This document shows positions 1-5,128 of a stretch of 5,128 nucleotides of DNA, piece after piece. Positions within the stretch are counted from its first letter, which is position 1. Each line of letters begins with the position of its first letter. The stretch spans positions 1 to 5,128 of the forward strand of contig JACMKL010000309.1 in assembly GCA_014380105.1 (NCBI GenBank), written 5' to 3'. A program made the translations under genes and the position numbers. The notes below the pieces were generated by a model. It was not told the origin of the DNA. It saw nothing but the letters and a program-made list of their open reading frames with translations, and did not search any database. Origin of the DNA: Candidatus Melainabacteria bacterium (GTDB lineage Bacteria > Cyanobacteriota > Vampirovibrionia > Obscuribacterales > Obscuribacteraceae).

Positions 1-253
1 GCTTCTTGCCTTTCTTATCGACGGAAACTTGTATTCCATCTGTTTCAAATATAGAATTTTCATTCGTGCCTTTGGCTCTCAAAATCCCAATTTGAGTAAT
101 TTTGAAGAGCTCTTTCTTCCACTCCTCAGTGACCAGACGACTTTGATCTTCTAGATACGGGATATAAATTCGGTCAATCAAAAAAACACAAGTCAATAAG
201 AAAATGACAAGCGCAGATATGACCATCGAAGCTTTGCGAGAAGGAAGTCGCAT
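1..253 (-). CDS. N-terminal part of a single-pass membrane protein of unknown function (runs off left edge)
   Basis: Reading leftward from the ATG at 253, the frame stays open for 84 codons to the window edge. The protein starts MRLPSRKASM, a short basic N-terminus (R2, R6, K7). One hydrophobic segment follows at about residues 8-26 (VISALVIFLLTCVFLI), and then a charged, probably helical stretch containing EEWKKELFKITQIG. This is the layout of a signal anchor with the remainder outside the cytoplasm. LLTC at the end of the hydrophobic core has Thr before Cys, so it is a poor lipobox and a lipoprotein is unlikely. The next upstream in-frame stop lies near 342 with no ATG, GTG or TTG between, so ATG 253 is the first usable start; starting at M10 would lose the basic residues. 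No clear Shine-Dalgarno precedes it. An extended -10 lies about 60 bases upstream. The visible part does not identify a family; a sensor or cell-envelope protein is possible. Confidence 0.72.
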   Translation of the reverse strand, partial: MRLPSRKASMVISALVIFLLTCVFLIDRIYIPYLEDQSRLVTEEWKKELFKITQIGILRAKGTNENSIFETDGIQVSVDKKGKK

Positions 254-313
254 TGAAACTATAACCGCCGGTAGACCGCTTTCAGCTGACGCGAAAACGT
301 TGAACTCCAGTGA

Positions 314-322
314 ATTATAGCA
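314..322 (-). promoter_or_regulatory. Extended -10 promoter element for the leftmost gene
   Basis: On the minus strand the sequence reads TGCTATAAT: a perfect TATAAT (319-314) preceded by the TGn extension (322-320). Extended -10 promoters can work without a good -35, and none is visible at 16-18 bases spacing. Transcription would begin near 307 and give a leader of about 54 bases before the ATG at 253. The position, between the end of the 957-residue gene and the leftmost gene and on the correct strand, supports it. The rest of the 254-395 gap shows no convincing intrinsic terminator, only a weak 4-bp CTCT/AGAG hairpin without a T-run. Confidence 0.45.
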
Positions 323-395
323 ATTCGGAAATGTGTAGGTCTAAGATGAGCTACTCTTCACGAGAGCTTCAAAGAGTCAAATTAGCTACAAATTT

Positions 396-3269
396 CTACT
401 GACGAATTTGCAGTGGATTGTGTTTTCCGGTATTCATCTGACGTTGGATGCCAGCTGGCAACTTGTCATTAACGGATTTTGCAATCGCTTCCAATTGTGC
501 AAGGTCAGGATTGTTCGGATCGAGCTGTCTAGCCATTTGCAAGCAATTGAATGCTCCATCATAGCCACGTGGTTGACCGGTCATATCCAGAGCCTGGCGT
601 CCGGCATTCGTATCTCCACCAAGTAATTTGGCAGCCGATTGAGGATCGCCGTCTTGCTTGGAGTAGGCATTTGCAACATAGATGGTTGCTAAATCACGGA
701 ACAATTTTGCTTTGTAGCGAGTATCAGTCGAATCTTTGTTGGCTGCAATTGTGTTGCGCAAATCAACTTCAATCTTACCCATATGGATTGCGTTGAGTCC
801 TTGACCCCAGCTTGCAAGCTCCTTAACAGCGCCAGTCATGTCGTGCTCGCCATAGATTTTTGCTTCGGATTGTTCGATGCGCTTTTTGACACTATCTAGA
901 TCGGCAATTTCGGATTGCTCGACTTTCTTACCGGCTATTTCTTTTCCAAGATTTTGCTCAACTTGCTTCTTGGCGTTTTCGGCATTGATGCGACCGATGA
1001 TAAAGTCTCTAGCGGCTTTACCACCAAGATCTAAGTTTTTACCTTCCAGCAAATATGTCGGGCTATCTTTAATTGTTGGTACATGTGTTCCGTGCGCAAG
1101 TCTGGATTCTGCAAACGCAGTAGTCAGGATCGCTGCTCCACGTTGGCCTTCCAACAGGCTTCCAAACTGGTTAGTCGGCTTGGTGAGCCATTCTGTGCGG
1201 TAGACGTGAAGTGCAGCTTCGCCGCGTGCTCCTACTGTTTTTCCTTGACCTTCTTTGAAGACATTCGTAAATGTGAAAATGCCTGTCGACTCATTGCCTT
1301 TTCCAAGGGATGCAAATTTGTCAATTGCATCGTTCATTGAGCCTTGAGTGCGTTTCTTGGCGTCATCACCAAGCAACTCCCAAGCTTTATCCTTAGTTTC
1401 GGAAGGAGGCGCAGAATCGAAAATCGCATTTTGGACACGGAAAGCAGTCCAGGTTGCGGCCATAAGTCCAGCGCGCTTCCAATTTGCGCCAAGCATGCCA
1501 CCGCCTTTCATCGGGACTAACGCTTCAGCAGCCAGAGCAATCGACTCAGTTGTACCTTGACGGAAATAGCGGCTGAACTTAGCGTTTTCGCCTTCTTCAA
1601 GTGAACTTCCAACCATTTTGCCGACAACAAGAGCACCAACACCGGTAGCAATCATCGGCACCGTCTTTTTAGGCCCAGCGAACAACGCCAGTGGAATTAG
1701 CACAGAGTTGAGACTGTCGCCAACACCATGTCCGTGAGATTTACCAAACAGCATCTTGTCTGCGTAATGGTCAACAATCATTAGAGAACCGGCTACACCA
1801 GCACCTTTCAAGAAGCTGCTGCCATATTTTCCTGCAAATTCCTTTGCTTTACCGACAGCTGAAAGTTCTGCCGCTCCAAGAGTGGCGCTCTTCGCTGCGA
1901 CTTCATATTCTTTCAATGCAGCAACTTCTGCTGGAGTAAATAGTGGTTTTCCAGCATTGACACGAGCAGCATGGTTGTCGAGGGCATCAACAGCGGCTGC
2001 GGCACGCGACGGAACATCGACTGATCTGGCATTAATCGGAATATTTTGATCTGCAAGTTGAGCGAAACTCTTAGCGCGAGCTGCTAGATGGCTATTTTCT
2101 GCGGCAGTTGTCTCCGCAAGAGATTTCAGGGCATCAGGCATTTTTCCGGCAGTCTTGAATTCGTCCATCAACTTTAATTCGTCAGCGCTGAATATCGCCT
2201 TCCCGCTGATTGAGTCAGTTGCTGTTGCAGCCCGAGAGATCAGTGCTTCACGAGCGGCTGCATCAGTCGCTACGGTTAGGTCACTGAGCACGCTGAGACG
2301 TGAAGAGCTGACGCGCAAAGCTTCTTGGGCCGGTTGGCTGAATTCAGCCATCTTGCTTGCCAATCCGCCTGCGCCGTCGATTTTGCCTTTGGCAAATTCG
2401 AGTTCGGGTCTGTTCCATGTATTTGGATTATGATTGTCTTGCCAGTAGCGAGCAACATTCTCTCTCCAGCCTTGCGGTGCAACTTTTGGATCGAGCGTGA
2501 CTGTGCCTGTAAATTTATCCATAGCCCAAGGCACAGTATGACGACCGAGAAGACCGCCTATACCGCCAGCAACGAGATTGCCATTGAAGCCGACTGTGTT
2601 GTAATCGAGTGCCTCATCAACAATTTTCCGTTGCTGAGAAATATTTGACTGCGGTGCCCGTCCGTCTCCTGGTGGAGTTTGCTGCCCCGGGACATTGGCT
2701 GGAGCATTCCAATCAGCACCGTTGCCTTGACGGCGTGGAGGAAGTGGTTTACCGGTCAATGGATCGATTTCGCCACCATTGCCTTGAACTGGTTGTTGTG
2801 GGACGACCGGTCTCTCTACAGGCTGAACGCCAACAAGTGGTGCATCTGCGCCGTAGGGCTTACGCCATTGACCGTTGCCTGGTTGCTGCGTTTGTCCATT
2901 TCCAGGTTGGAAAGTTGTACCTACATCGCCACCGTACGTGGCCCTGCCACCGTTCGGGTTAGGATTTTGCGCCTGCACCACCTGTTCACCAGGTTTGAAG
3001 GCTGTACCTGCATCCTGACCGTAACGAGCTCTCCAGGCACCAGTGTTGGCTGGTGGTTCTTTTGGCGTTTCGCGGACAGGGAAATTGTTTGCGACATCTC
3101 CACCATAGGTGGCGCGTCCAGCAGTGTTGCCATTGCCATAAGGTTTCTCTACGGTACCCGGTAGATATTGGGAGCGTTGATATTCGCTCGCATCTATCTT
3201 AGCGGTCTTATTCTCTTCATCCGCGTTCGGTTGCAATTCGTATTTGTTGTATTCAAGCCCGCCGCCCAT
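396..3269 (-). CDS. 957-residue multidomain protein of unknown function with N-terminal YG repeats, an internal duplication and a TPR-like C-terminus
   Basis: I do not recognise this family. The start is well supported: GGAGGA lies 8 bases before ATG 3269. Residues 1-215 are Gly/Pro/Gln/Asn-rich and probably disordered, with four copies of a unit centred on R-x-x-YG-x-D (near 51, 79, 108 and 135). IDPLTGKPLPP follows at 168-178. Residues 319-478 are Ala-rich and helical and hold two copies of one module 84 residues apart. Residues 486-556 are glycine-rich and hydrophobic (SLMIV, SVLIPLALFAG, IATGVGALVVG) and could insert into or lie against a membrane; a second apolar patch is at 599-612. Residues 760-805 are charged and probably coiled coil. 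Residues 855-935 resemble a tetratricopeptide unit (AFNCLQMARQLDPNNPDLAQ). There is no N-terminal signal peptide, so the protein is cytoplasmic, membrane-associated or exported by an unusual route. It is set apart from dcd by a 282-base gap with its own promoter candidate. A structural, scaffold or surface role is only a guess. Confidence 0.88.
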   Translation of the reverse strand: MGGGLEYNKYELQPNADEENKTAKIDASEYQRSQYLPGTVEKPYGNGNTAGRATYGGDVANNFPVRETPKEPPANTGAWRARYGQDAGTAFKPGEQVVQAQNPNPNGGRATYGGDVGTTFQPGNGQTQQPGNGQWRKPYGADAPLVGVQPVERPVVPQQPVQGNGGEIDPLTGKPLPPRRQGNGADWNAPANVPGQQTPPGDGRAPQSNISQQRKIVDEALDYNTVGFNGNLVAGGIGGLLGRHTVPWAMDKFTGTVTLDPKVAPQGWRENVARYWQDNHNPNTWNRPELEFAKGKIDGAGGLASKMAEFSQPAQEALRVSSSRLSVLSDLTVATDAAAREALISRAATATDSISGKAIFSADELKLMDEFKTAGKMPDALKSLAETTAAENSHLAARAKSFAQLADQNIPINARSVDVPSRAAAAVDALDNHAARVNAGKPLFTPAEVAALKEYEVAAKSATLGAAELSAVGKAKEFAGKYGSSFLKGAGVAGSLMIVDHYADKMLFGKSHGHGVGDSLNSVLIPLALFAGPKKTVPMIATGVGALVVGKMVGSSLEEGENAKFSRYFRQGTTESIALAAEALVPMKGGGMLGANWKRAGLMAATWTAFRVQNAIFDSAPPSETKDKAWELLGDDAKKRTQGSMNDAIDKFASLGKGNESTGIFTFTNVFKEGQGKTVGARGEAALHVYRTEWLTKPTNQFGSLLEGQRGAAILTTAFAESRLAHGTHVPTIKDSPTYLLEGKNLDLGGKAARDFIIGRINAENAKKQVEQNLGKEIAGKKVEQSEIADLDSVKKRIEQSEAKIYGEHDMTGAVKELASWGQGLNAIHMGKIEVDLRNTIAANKDSTDTRYKAKLFRDLATIYVANAYSKQDGDPQSAAKLLGGDTNAGRQALDMTGQPRGYDGAFNCLQMARQLDPNNPDLAQLEAIAKSVNDKLPAGIQRQMNTGKHNPLQIRQ
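1836..2315 (-). repeat. Coding duplication: two copies of an approximately 84-residue helical module
   Basis: In the 957-residue protein, GKAIFSADELKLMDEF (from residue 356) aligns with GKPLFTPAEVAALKEY (from residue 440). G, K, F and E are identical, with conservative matches at I/L, S/T, L/V and F/Y. The offset is exactly 84. Upstream flanks also match loosely: AAAREALISRAA and AAAVDALDNHAA both precede the GK motif. The copies span about residues 319-395 and 403-478. Similarity at DNA level is low, so this is an old duplication. The fold is inferred to be helical from the alternation of Ala, Leu, Glu and Lys. Confidence 0.6.
2820..3152 (-). repeat. Coding repeats: four R-x-x-YG-x-D units in the disordered N-terminus
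   Basis: Within residues 40-150 of the 957-residue protein, four related units occur: GRATYGGDVANNFPV (51-65), WRARYGQDAGTAFKPG (79-94), GRATYGGDVGTTFQPG (108-123) and WRKPYGADAPLVGVQP (135-150). A shorter partial copy, EKPYGNGN, is at 41-48. Units beginning GRAT and units beginning WR alternate. They are spaced 28, 29 and 27 residues apart, and the linkers between them are rich in P, Q, N and G. The first and third units are also similar at DNA level (around 3093-3119 and 2922-2948), which suggests fairly recent duplication of a two-unit block. Confidence 0.8.
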
Positions 3270-3277
3270 GTGCGACT

Positions 3278-3283
3278 TCCTCC
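3278..3283 (-). promoter_or_regulatory. Strong Shine-Dalgarno site fixing the start of the 957-residue gene
   Basis: The minus strand reads GGAGGA, then 8 bases (AGTCGCAC), then ATG at 3269. This is a near-perfect anti-16S match at ideal spacing. It settles the start and rules out the longer out-of-frame reading that begins at 3418. Confidence 0.85.
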
Positions 3284-3351
3284 AGAAATTCCAATGCTAC
3301 TGATTTTGGGATGAAGGGCGACTCGGCTCGACCCTTTGTGTGCATGCAAAC

Positions 3352-3380
3352 ATATTAGAGGGGGCTCACACGCGAAACAA
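3352..3380 (-). promoter_or_regulatory. Candidate sigma70-type promoter of the 957-residue gene
   Basis: On the minus strand TTGTTT (3380-3375) is followed after 17 bases by TAATAT (3357-3352). The -35 matches TTGACA at three of six positions and the -10 matches TATAAT at four of six, so this is moderate and could need an activator. The start of transcription would be near 3345, giving a leader of about 75 bases that contains the GGAGGA site. The -35 sits in the loop of an inverted repeat, ACACG (3368-3372) with CGTGT (3383-3387), a layout that suits a repressor site or a small hairpin. The call is inferred from sequence only. Confidence 0.4.
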
Positions 3381-3387
3381 TTCGTGT

Positions 3388-3415
3388 ATTCCCCTGGCTG
3401 ATGGGAGGATTCCCC
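3388..3415 (-). promoter_or_regulatory. Two ATTCCCC direct repeats 21 bp apart, upstream of the candidate promoter
   Basis: ATTCCCC occurs at 3388-3394 and again at 3409-3415 on the plus strand (GGGGAAT on the gene's strand). The start-to-start distance is exactly 21 bp, two turns of B-DNA, so both copies lie on one face of the helix. Relative to a start near 3345 their centres are at about -46 and -67, where activators commonly bind. No known regulator is recognised from the motif. Confidence 0.35.
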
Positions 3416-3421
3416 CAATGC

Positions 3422-3431
3422 ATGTTAACAT
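3422..3431. promoter_or_regulatory. Perfect 10-bp palindrome ATGTTAACAT, possible operator
   Basis: ATGTTAACAT is its own reverse complement. It extends, with one mismatched pair, to TG-x-ATGTTAACAT-x-CA (3419-3434). It lies in the gap before the 957-residue gene, about 80 bases upstream of the candidate start of transcription. Dyad symmetry of this size is typical of sites for dimeric regulators, but a single 10-bp palindrome in AT-rich DNA can also arise by chance. Confidence 0.25.
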
Positions 3432-3551
3432 TCACTCACAAACGACGCGCGACCGCGCACCCGCAGGAAAAACGCCTTTTTGACGTGCTTGGGCGCCAAA
3501 AAATTCTCACATTAATTATGCGATTTTTGTTTTGACTGAAACGATTTTGAT
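3432..3551. other. Non-coding remainder of the gap between dcd and the 957-residue gene
   Basis: No gene is visible here. It holds a GC-rich dyad, GCGCG-AC-CGCGC (3447-3458), an AT hairpin AAAAACGCCTTTTT (3468-3481), the dyad TTGG-GCG-CCAA (3489-3499), and two copies of CGATTTT near 3521 and 3542. None has the layout of a rho-independent terminator for dcd, since no GC-rich stem is followed by a T-run on the minus strand. The AT hairpin is the nearest thing to one and is weak. Confidence 0.5.
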
Positions 3552-4121
3552 TTAAGCGATGGTGTTATTAAGGTAATAACGACTATGAGCGGCCGCAGGT
3601 TGACCGTTGTATTTCGCATTTGGCTTGCGGTGATACGGTGTTTCGCAAACCGCTGTTCTGGTGAATACCATCTGCGCAATCGACATACCGGCATGCAAAC
3701 GAACAGGACGATTGCCGACATTGACGATTTCGAGAGTAATTTGAGCAGCAGGATGGCTGAAACCAGCATCTATAAAGCCGGCTGTGACGTGAACCATCAC
3801 TCCCAAACGAGCAAGGCTCGATTTGCCTGTCAGTTGACCGACAATGTCGTCTGGCAAACAGAAGGCTTCCAGAGTAGCGCCGAGAATAAATTGGCTTGGC
3901 TTGATGACGATATCGTCATCAGTGACGTGCACTAAGCCTTTCAAAACTGTTTCGGAATCATATGGGTCGATGACATGCTCGCCAGCTTCATGCCAGGAAA
4001 ACTTGTCTGAAAGCCGCACATCATAAGAATTGGGCTGAATCATCGATTCAAGGTAAGGCTCAATAATGAGCTTGCCTTCGGCTACTTCTTGTTTGATCTC
4101 ATGATCAACGAGGATAGACAT
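3552..4121 (-). CDS. dcd: dCTP deaminase
   Basis: A cytosolic enzyme that deaminates dCTP to dUTP, the precursor of dUMP and so of dTMP. It belongs to the trimeric dUTPase-like fold family. From the start at 4121 the protein is 189 residues, close to the 190-193 usual in the family. Landmarks are NSYDVRL (31-37), the phosphate-binding GKSSLARLG (99-107), HVTAGFIDAGF (111-121), the catalytic glutamate of ITLEI (E131), and the C-terminal AKYNGQ...SRYY that closes over the active site. HVTAGFID resembles the mycobacterial and archaeal enzymes that also hydrolyse dUTP to dUMP more than the E. coli HVTAHRID, so bifunctionality is possible but unproven. Three extra residues lie between the GF motif and the catalytic strand. 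Another ATG at 4136 would add MRVKV, but the GAGGG before 4121 and family alignment (MSILVDHEI) favour the shorter start. It follows nrdJ by 60 bases, a natural partnership in dNTP supply. Confidence 0.95.
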   Translation of the reverse strand: MSILVDHEIKQEVAEGKLIIEPYLESMIQPNSYDVRLSDKFSWHEAGEHVIDPYDSETVLKGLVHVTDDDIVIKPSQFILGATLEAFCLPDDIVGQLTGKSSLARLGVMVHVTAGFIDAGFSHPAAQITLEIVNVGNRPVRLHAGMSIAQMVFTRTAVCETPYHRKPNAKYNGQPAAAHSRYYLNNTIA

Positions 4122-4129
4122 GACCTTAA

Positions 4130-4134
4130 CCCTC
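4130..4134 (-). promoter_or_regulatory. Shine-Dalgarno site that decides the dcd start
   Basis: On the minus strand GAGGG is followed by 8 bases (TTAAGGTC) and then ATG at 4121. The upstream ATG at 4136 overlaps this element (ATGAGGG) and has no purine-rich site of its own, only GCACGGG right beside it. The 4121 start is therefore preferred. Confidence 0.65.
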
Positions 4135-4181
4135 ATCCCGTGCAGTTTTTGGAGTGGCGGCTCAACCCAAGGCGTAACCGC

Positions 4182-5128
4182 TCAGCAAATAGTATAACCG
4201 CAGGACAGGCACAGCAGGCAGCTTTCTTGCCTTGCCACCGATCCGTTTCCATGTCCACAATCAGGACAATCAGCTATCGAGGGCATATCGACCAGGCGAT
4301 CATTAGAGATTGTGAAGATGTCGCTGCCATCGAGCGACTCTTCCACGATAGAGAGCGAAATGAAGGCGCCTTCCACCGGGGAACTAGTCACAGTTCCCTG
4401 AAGGCCAGCAGCCTGCGCTTTTTTTTCGAAGTCCTCTTCCGGCTCGAAATTGCTTGCTTGAGCTACCGATTTCACTTCCTTCTTTGACTTATTTAGATTC
4501 AAAACTTGAAGCGGTCGCGAATTGTCTCGATATACGGTGATTCCTTTTAGTCCGTTATGCCATGCCGCTAAATAAGATTGCTCGACTTCCTCAAGAGTGG
4601 CTTGTTCTGGGAAATTGATCGTTTTAGAGACAGCGTTGTCGGTATGTTTTTGAAAAGCGACCTGCATGCGCACATGTGCGCCATATGGAATTTCATGTGA
4701 GCAAACAAACAACTTCCGCACGTCTTCTGGAATTTCAGAATGCCCTGAAACGATTCCGGAGTGGGCAATTTTTTCCATCAACTCTTTTGAATAAAAACCG
4801 CGCTCTCTGGCAATCATCTCGAAGACTGGATTTACTTCGATGAGTTCAGTTCCACCCATGACTCGACGAGTGAAGCAAACAGCAAATAATGGTTCGATGC
4901 CTGAAGATGTTCCAGCAATAATTGAAATCGTACCTGTTGGCGCAATCGTAGTGACAGTGGCATTTCGCATCGGTTGATCAATTTTCTGCCAGGTGCTGTA
5001 ATTCCAGTTGGGAAAAACACCGCGCTCTGAAGCAAGCTTTTGAGAGGCATCATGGGCGGTATCATTGACAAACTTCATTAGTTGCTCTGCTTTGATTTCT
5101 GATTCTTCCGAACCGTAAACAATGCCCA
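4182..5128 (-). CDS. nrdJ: C-terminal part of class II (adenosylcobalamin-dependent) ribonucleoside reductase (runs off right edge)
   Basis: The last 314 residues are present; the frame is open past the internal ATG at 5078 to the edge, so that ATG is not the start. The enzyme reduces ribonucleotides to deoxyribonucleotides in the cytosol, using a thiyl radical generated from adenosylcobalamin, with or without oxygen. Recognisable stretches in order: ASQKLASERGVFPNW, typical of the family; NATVTTIAPTGTIS (about 4917-4958), whose PTGTIS loop binds substrate phosphate; SSGIEPLFAV; HVRMQVAFQKHTDNAVSKTI; and GLKGITVYRD. After the barrel, a charged variable linker of about 85 residues leads to a cysteine-rich tail (4185-4268) with CPDCG and CLLCLSCGYTIC, six cysteines ending at the very last residue. 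This tail is a zinc-ribbon-like element thought to serve in re-reduction of the active site. The NPCGE radical-cysteine motif and the N-terminal allosteric and B12 regions lie outside the window. dcd follows 60 bases downstream, probably co-transcribed. A B12 riboswitch, if any, would be off the right edge. Confidence 0.95.
   Translation of the reverse strand, partial: GIVYGSEESEIKAEQLMKFVNDTAHDASQKLASERGVFPNWNYSTWQKIDQPMRNATVTTIAPTGTISIIAGTSSGIEPLFAVCFTRRVMGGTELIEVNPVFEMIARERGFYSKELMEKIAHSGIVSGHSEIPEDVRKLFVCSHEIPYGAHVRMQVAFQKHTDNAVSKTINFPEQATLEEVEQSYLAAWHNGLKGITVYRDNSRPLQVLNLNKSKKEVKSVAQASNFEPEEDFEKKAQAAGLQGTVTSSPVEGAFISLSIVEESLDGSDIFTISNDRLVDMPSIADCPDCGHGNGSVARQESCLLCLSCGYTIC

Noticed and set aside
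877..1203. Plus-strand open frame of 108 codons
   Set aside because: It is antisense to the coiled-coil part of the 957-residue gene; it is a shadow of the biased Lys/Glu/Ala codons.
2679..3164. Plus-strand open frame of 161 codons
   Set aside because: It lies wholly antisense to the repeat-bearing N-terminus of the 957-residue gene. Its Trp/Cys/Leu-rich composition is what the complement of Pro/Gln/Gly codons gives, and no ribosome binding site was identified.
3194..3418. Minus-strand open frame of 74 codons overlapping the start of the 957-residue gene
   Set aside because: It is out of frame with that gene, spans its candidate promoter and Shine-Dalgarno site, and the product looks random.
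3468..3481. AAAAACGCCTTTTT as a terminator for dcd
   Set aside because: The stem is only five A:T pairs with a four-base loop, too weak for an intrinsic terminator, and no GC-rich stem adjoins it.
4089..4487. Plus-strand open frame of 132 codons
   Set aside because: It is antisense to the start of dcd and the conserved C-terminus of nrdJ, both securely identified; the product shows no recognisable features.
4182..5078. ATG at 5078 as the start of the reductase gene
   Set aside because: The frame stays open to the window edge, and the 16 residues upstream continue the protein; the essential N-terminal and central parts of the reductase must lie to the right.

Overview
The window carries four protein-coding genes, all read on the minus strand, with no RNA genes, mobile elements or CRISPR. 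In transcription order (right to left) they are: the C-terminal third of a class II, adenosylcobalamin-dependent ribonucleotide reductase (nrdJ, cut by the right edge); a complete dCTP deaminase (dcd); a complete 957-residue protein of unknown function; and the N-terminal 84 residues of a single-pass membrane protein (cut by the left edge).

nrdJ and dcd are 60 bases apart on the same strand and probably form one deoxynucleotide-supply unit. NrdJ reduces ribonucleotides to deoxyribonucleotides without needing oxygen. Dcd turns dCTP into dUTP (or dUMP, if it is the bifunctional type), feeding dTMP synthesis. The 282-base gap after dcd separates this unit from the 957-residue gene. It holds a plausible sigma70-type promoter, two ATTCCCC repeats exactly 21 bp apart just upstream of the -35, and several short palindromes. 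The 957-residue gene therefore looks independently regulated. A further 142-base gap precedes the leftmost gene and contains an extended -10 element (TGCTATAAT).

The 957-residue protein is the least ordinary object here. It has a disordered Gly/Pro/Gln/Asn-rich N-terminus with four tyrosine-glycine repeats, then an Ala-rich helical region with an 84-residue internal duplication. A central glycine-rich hydrophobic stretch follows, then a charged probable coiled coil and a TPR-like C-terminus. No signal peptide is visible and I do not recognise the family.

The organism is a bacterium of moderate GC content that uses Shine-Dalgarno starts (GGAGGA, GAGGG) and a B12-dependent reductase. The mix of a class II reductase, a Gram-positive/mycobacterial-like dCTP deaminase and a large repeat-bearing orphan would fit a poorly studied lineage such as non-photosynthetic Cyanobacteria-related bacteria (Melainabacteria/Obscuribacterales). 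That placement is a guess from style, not something the sequence proves.
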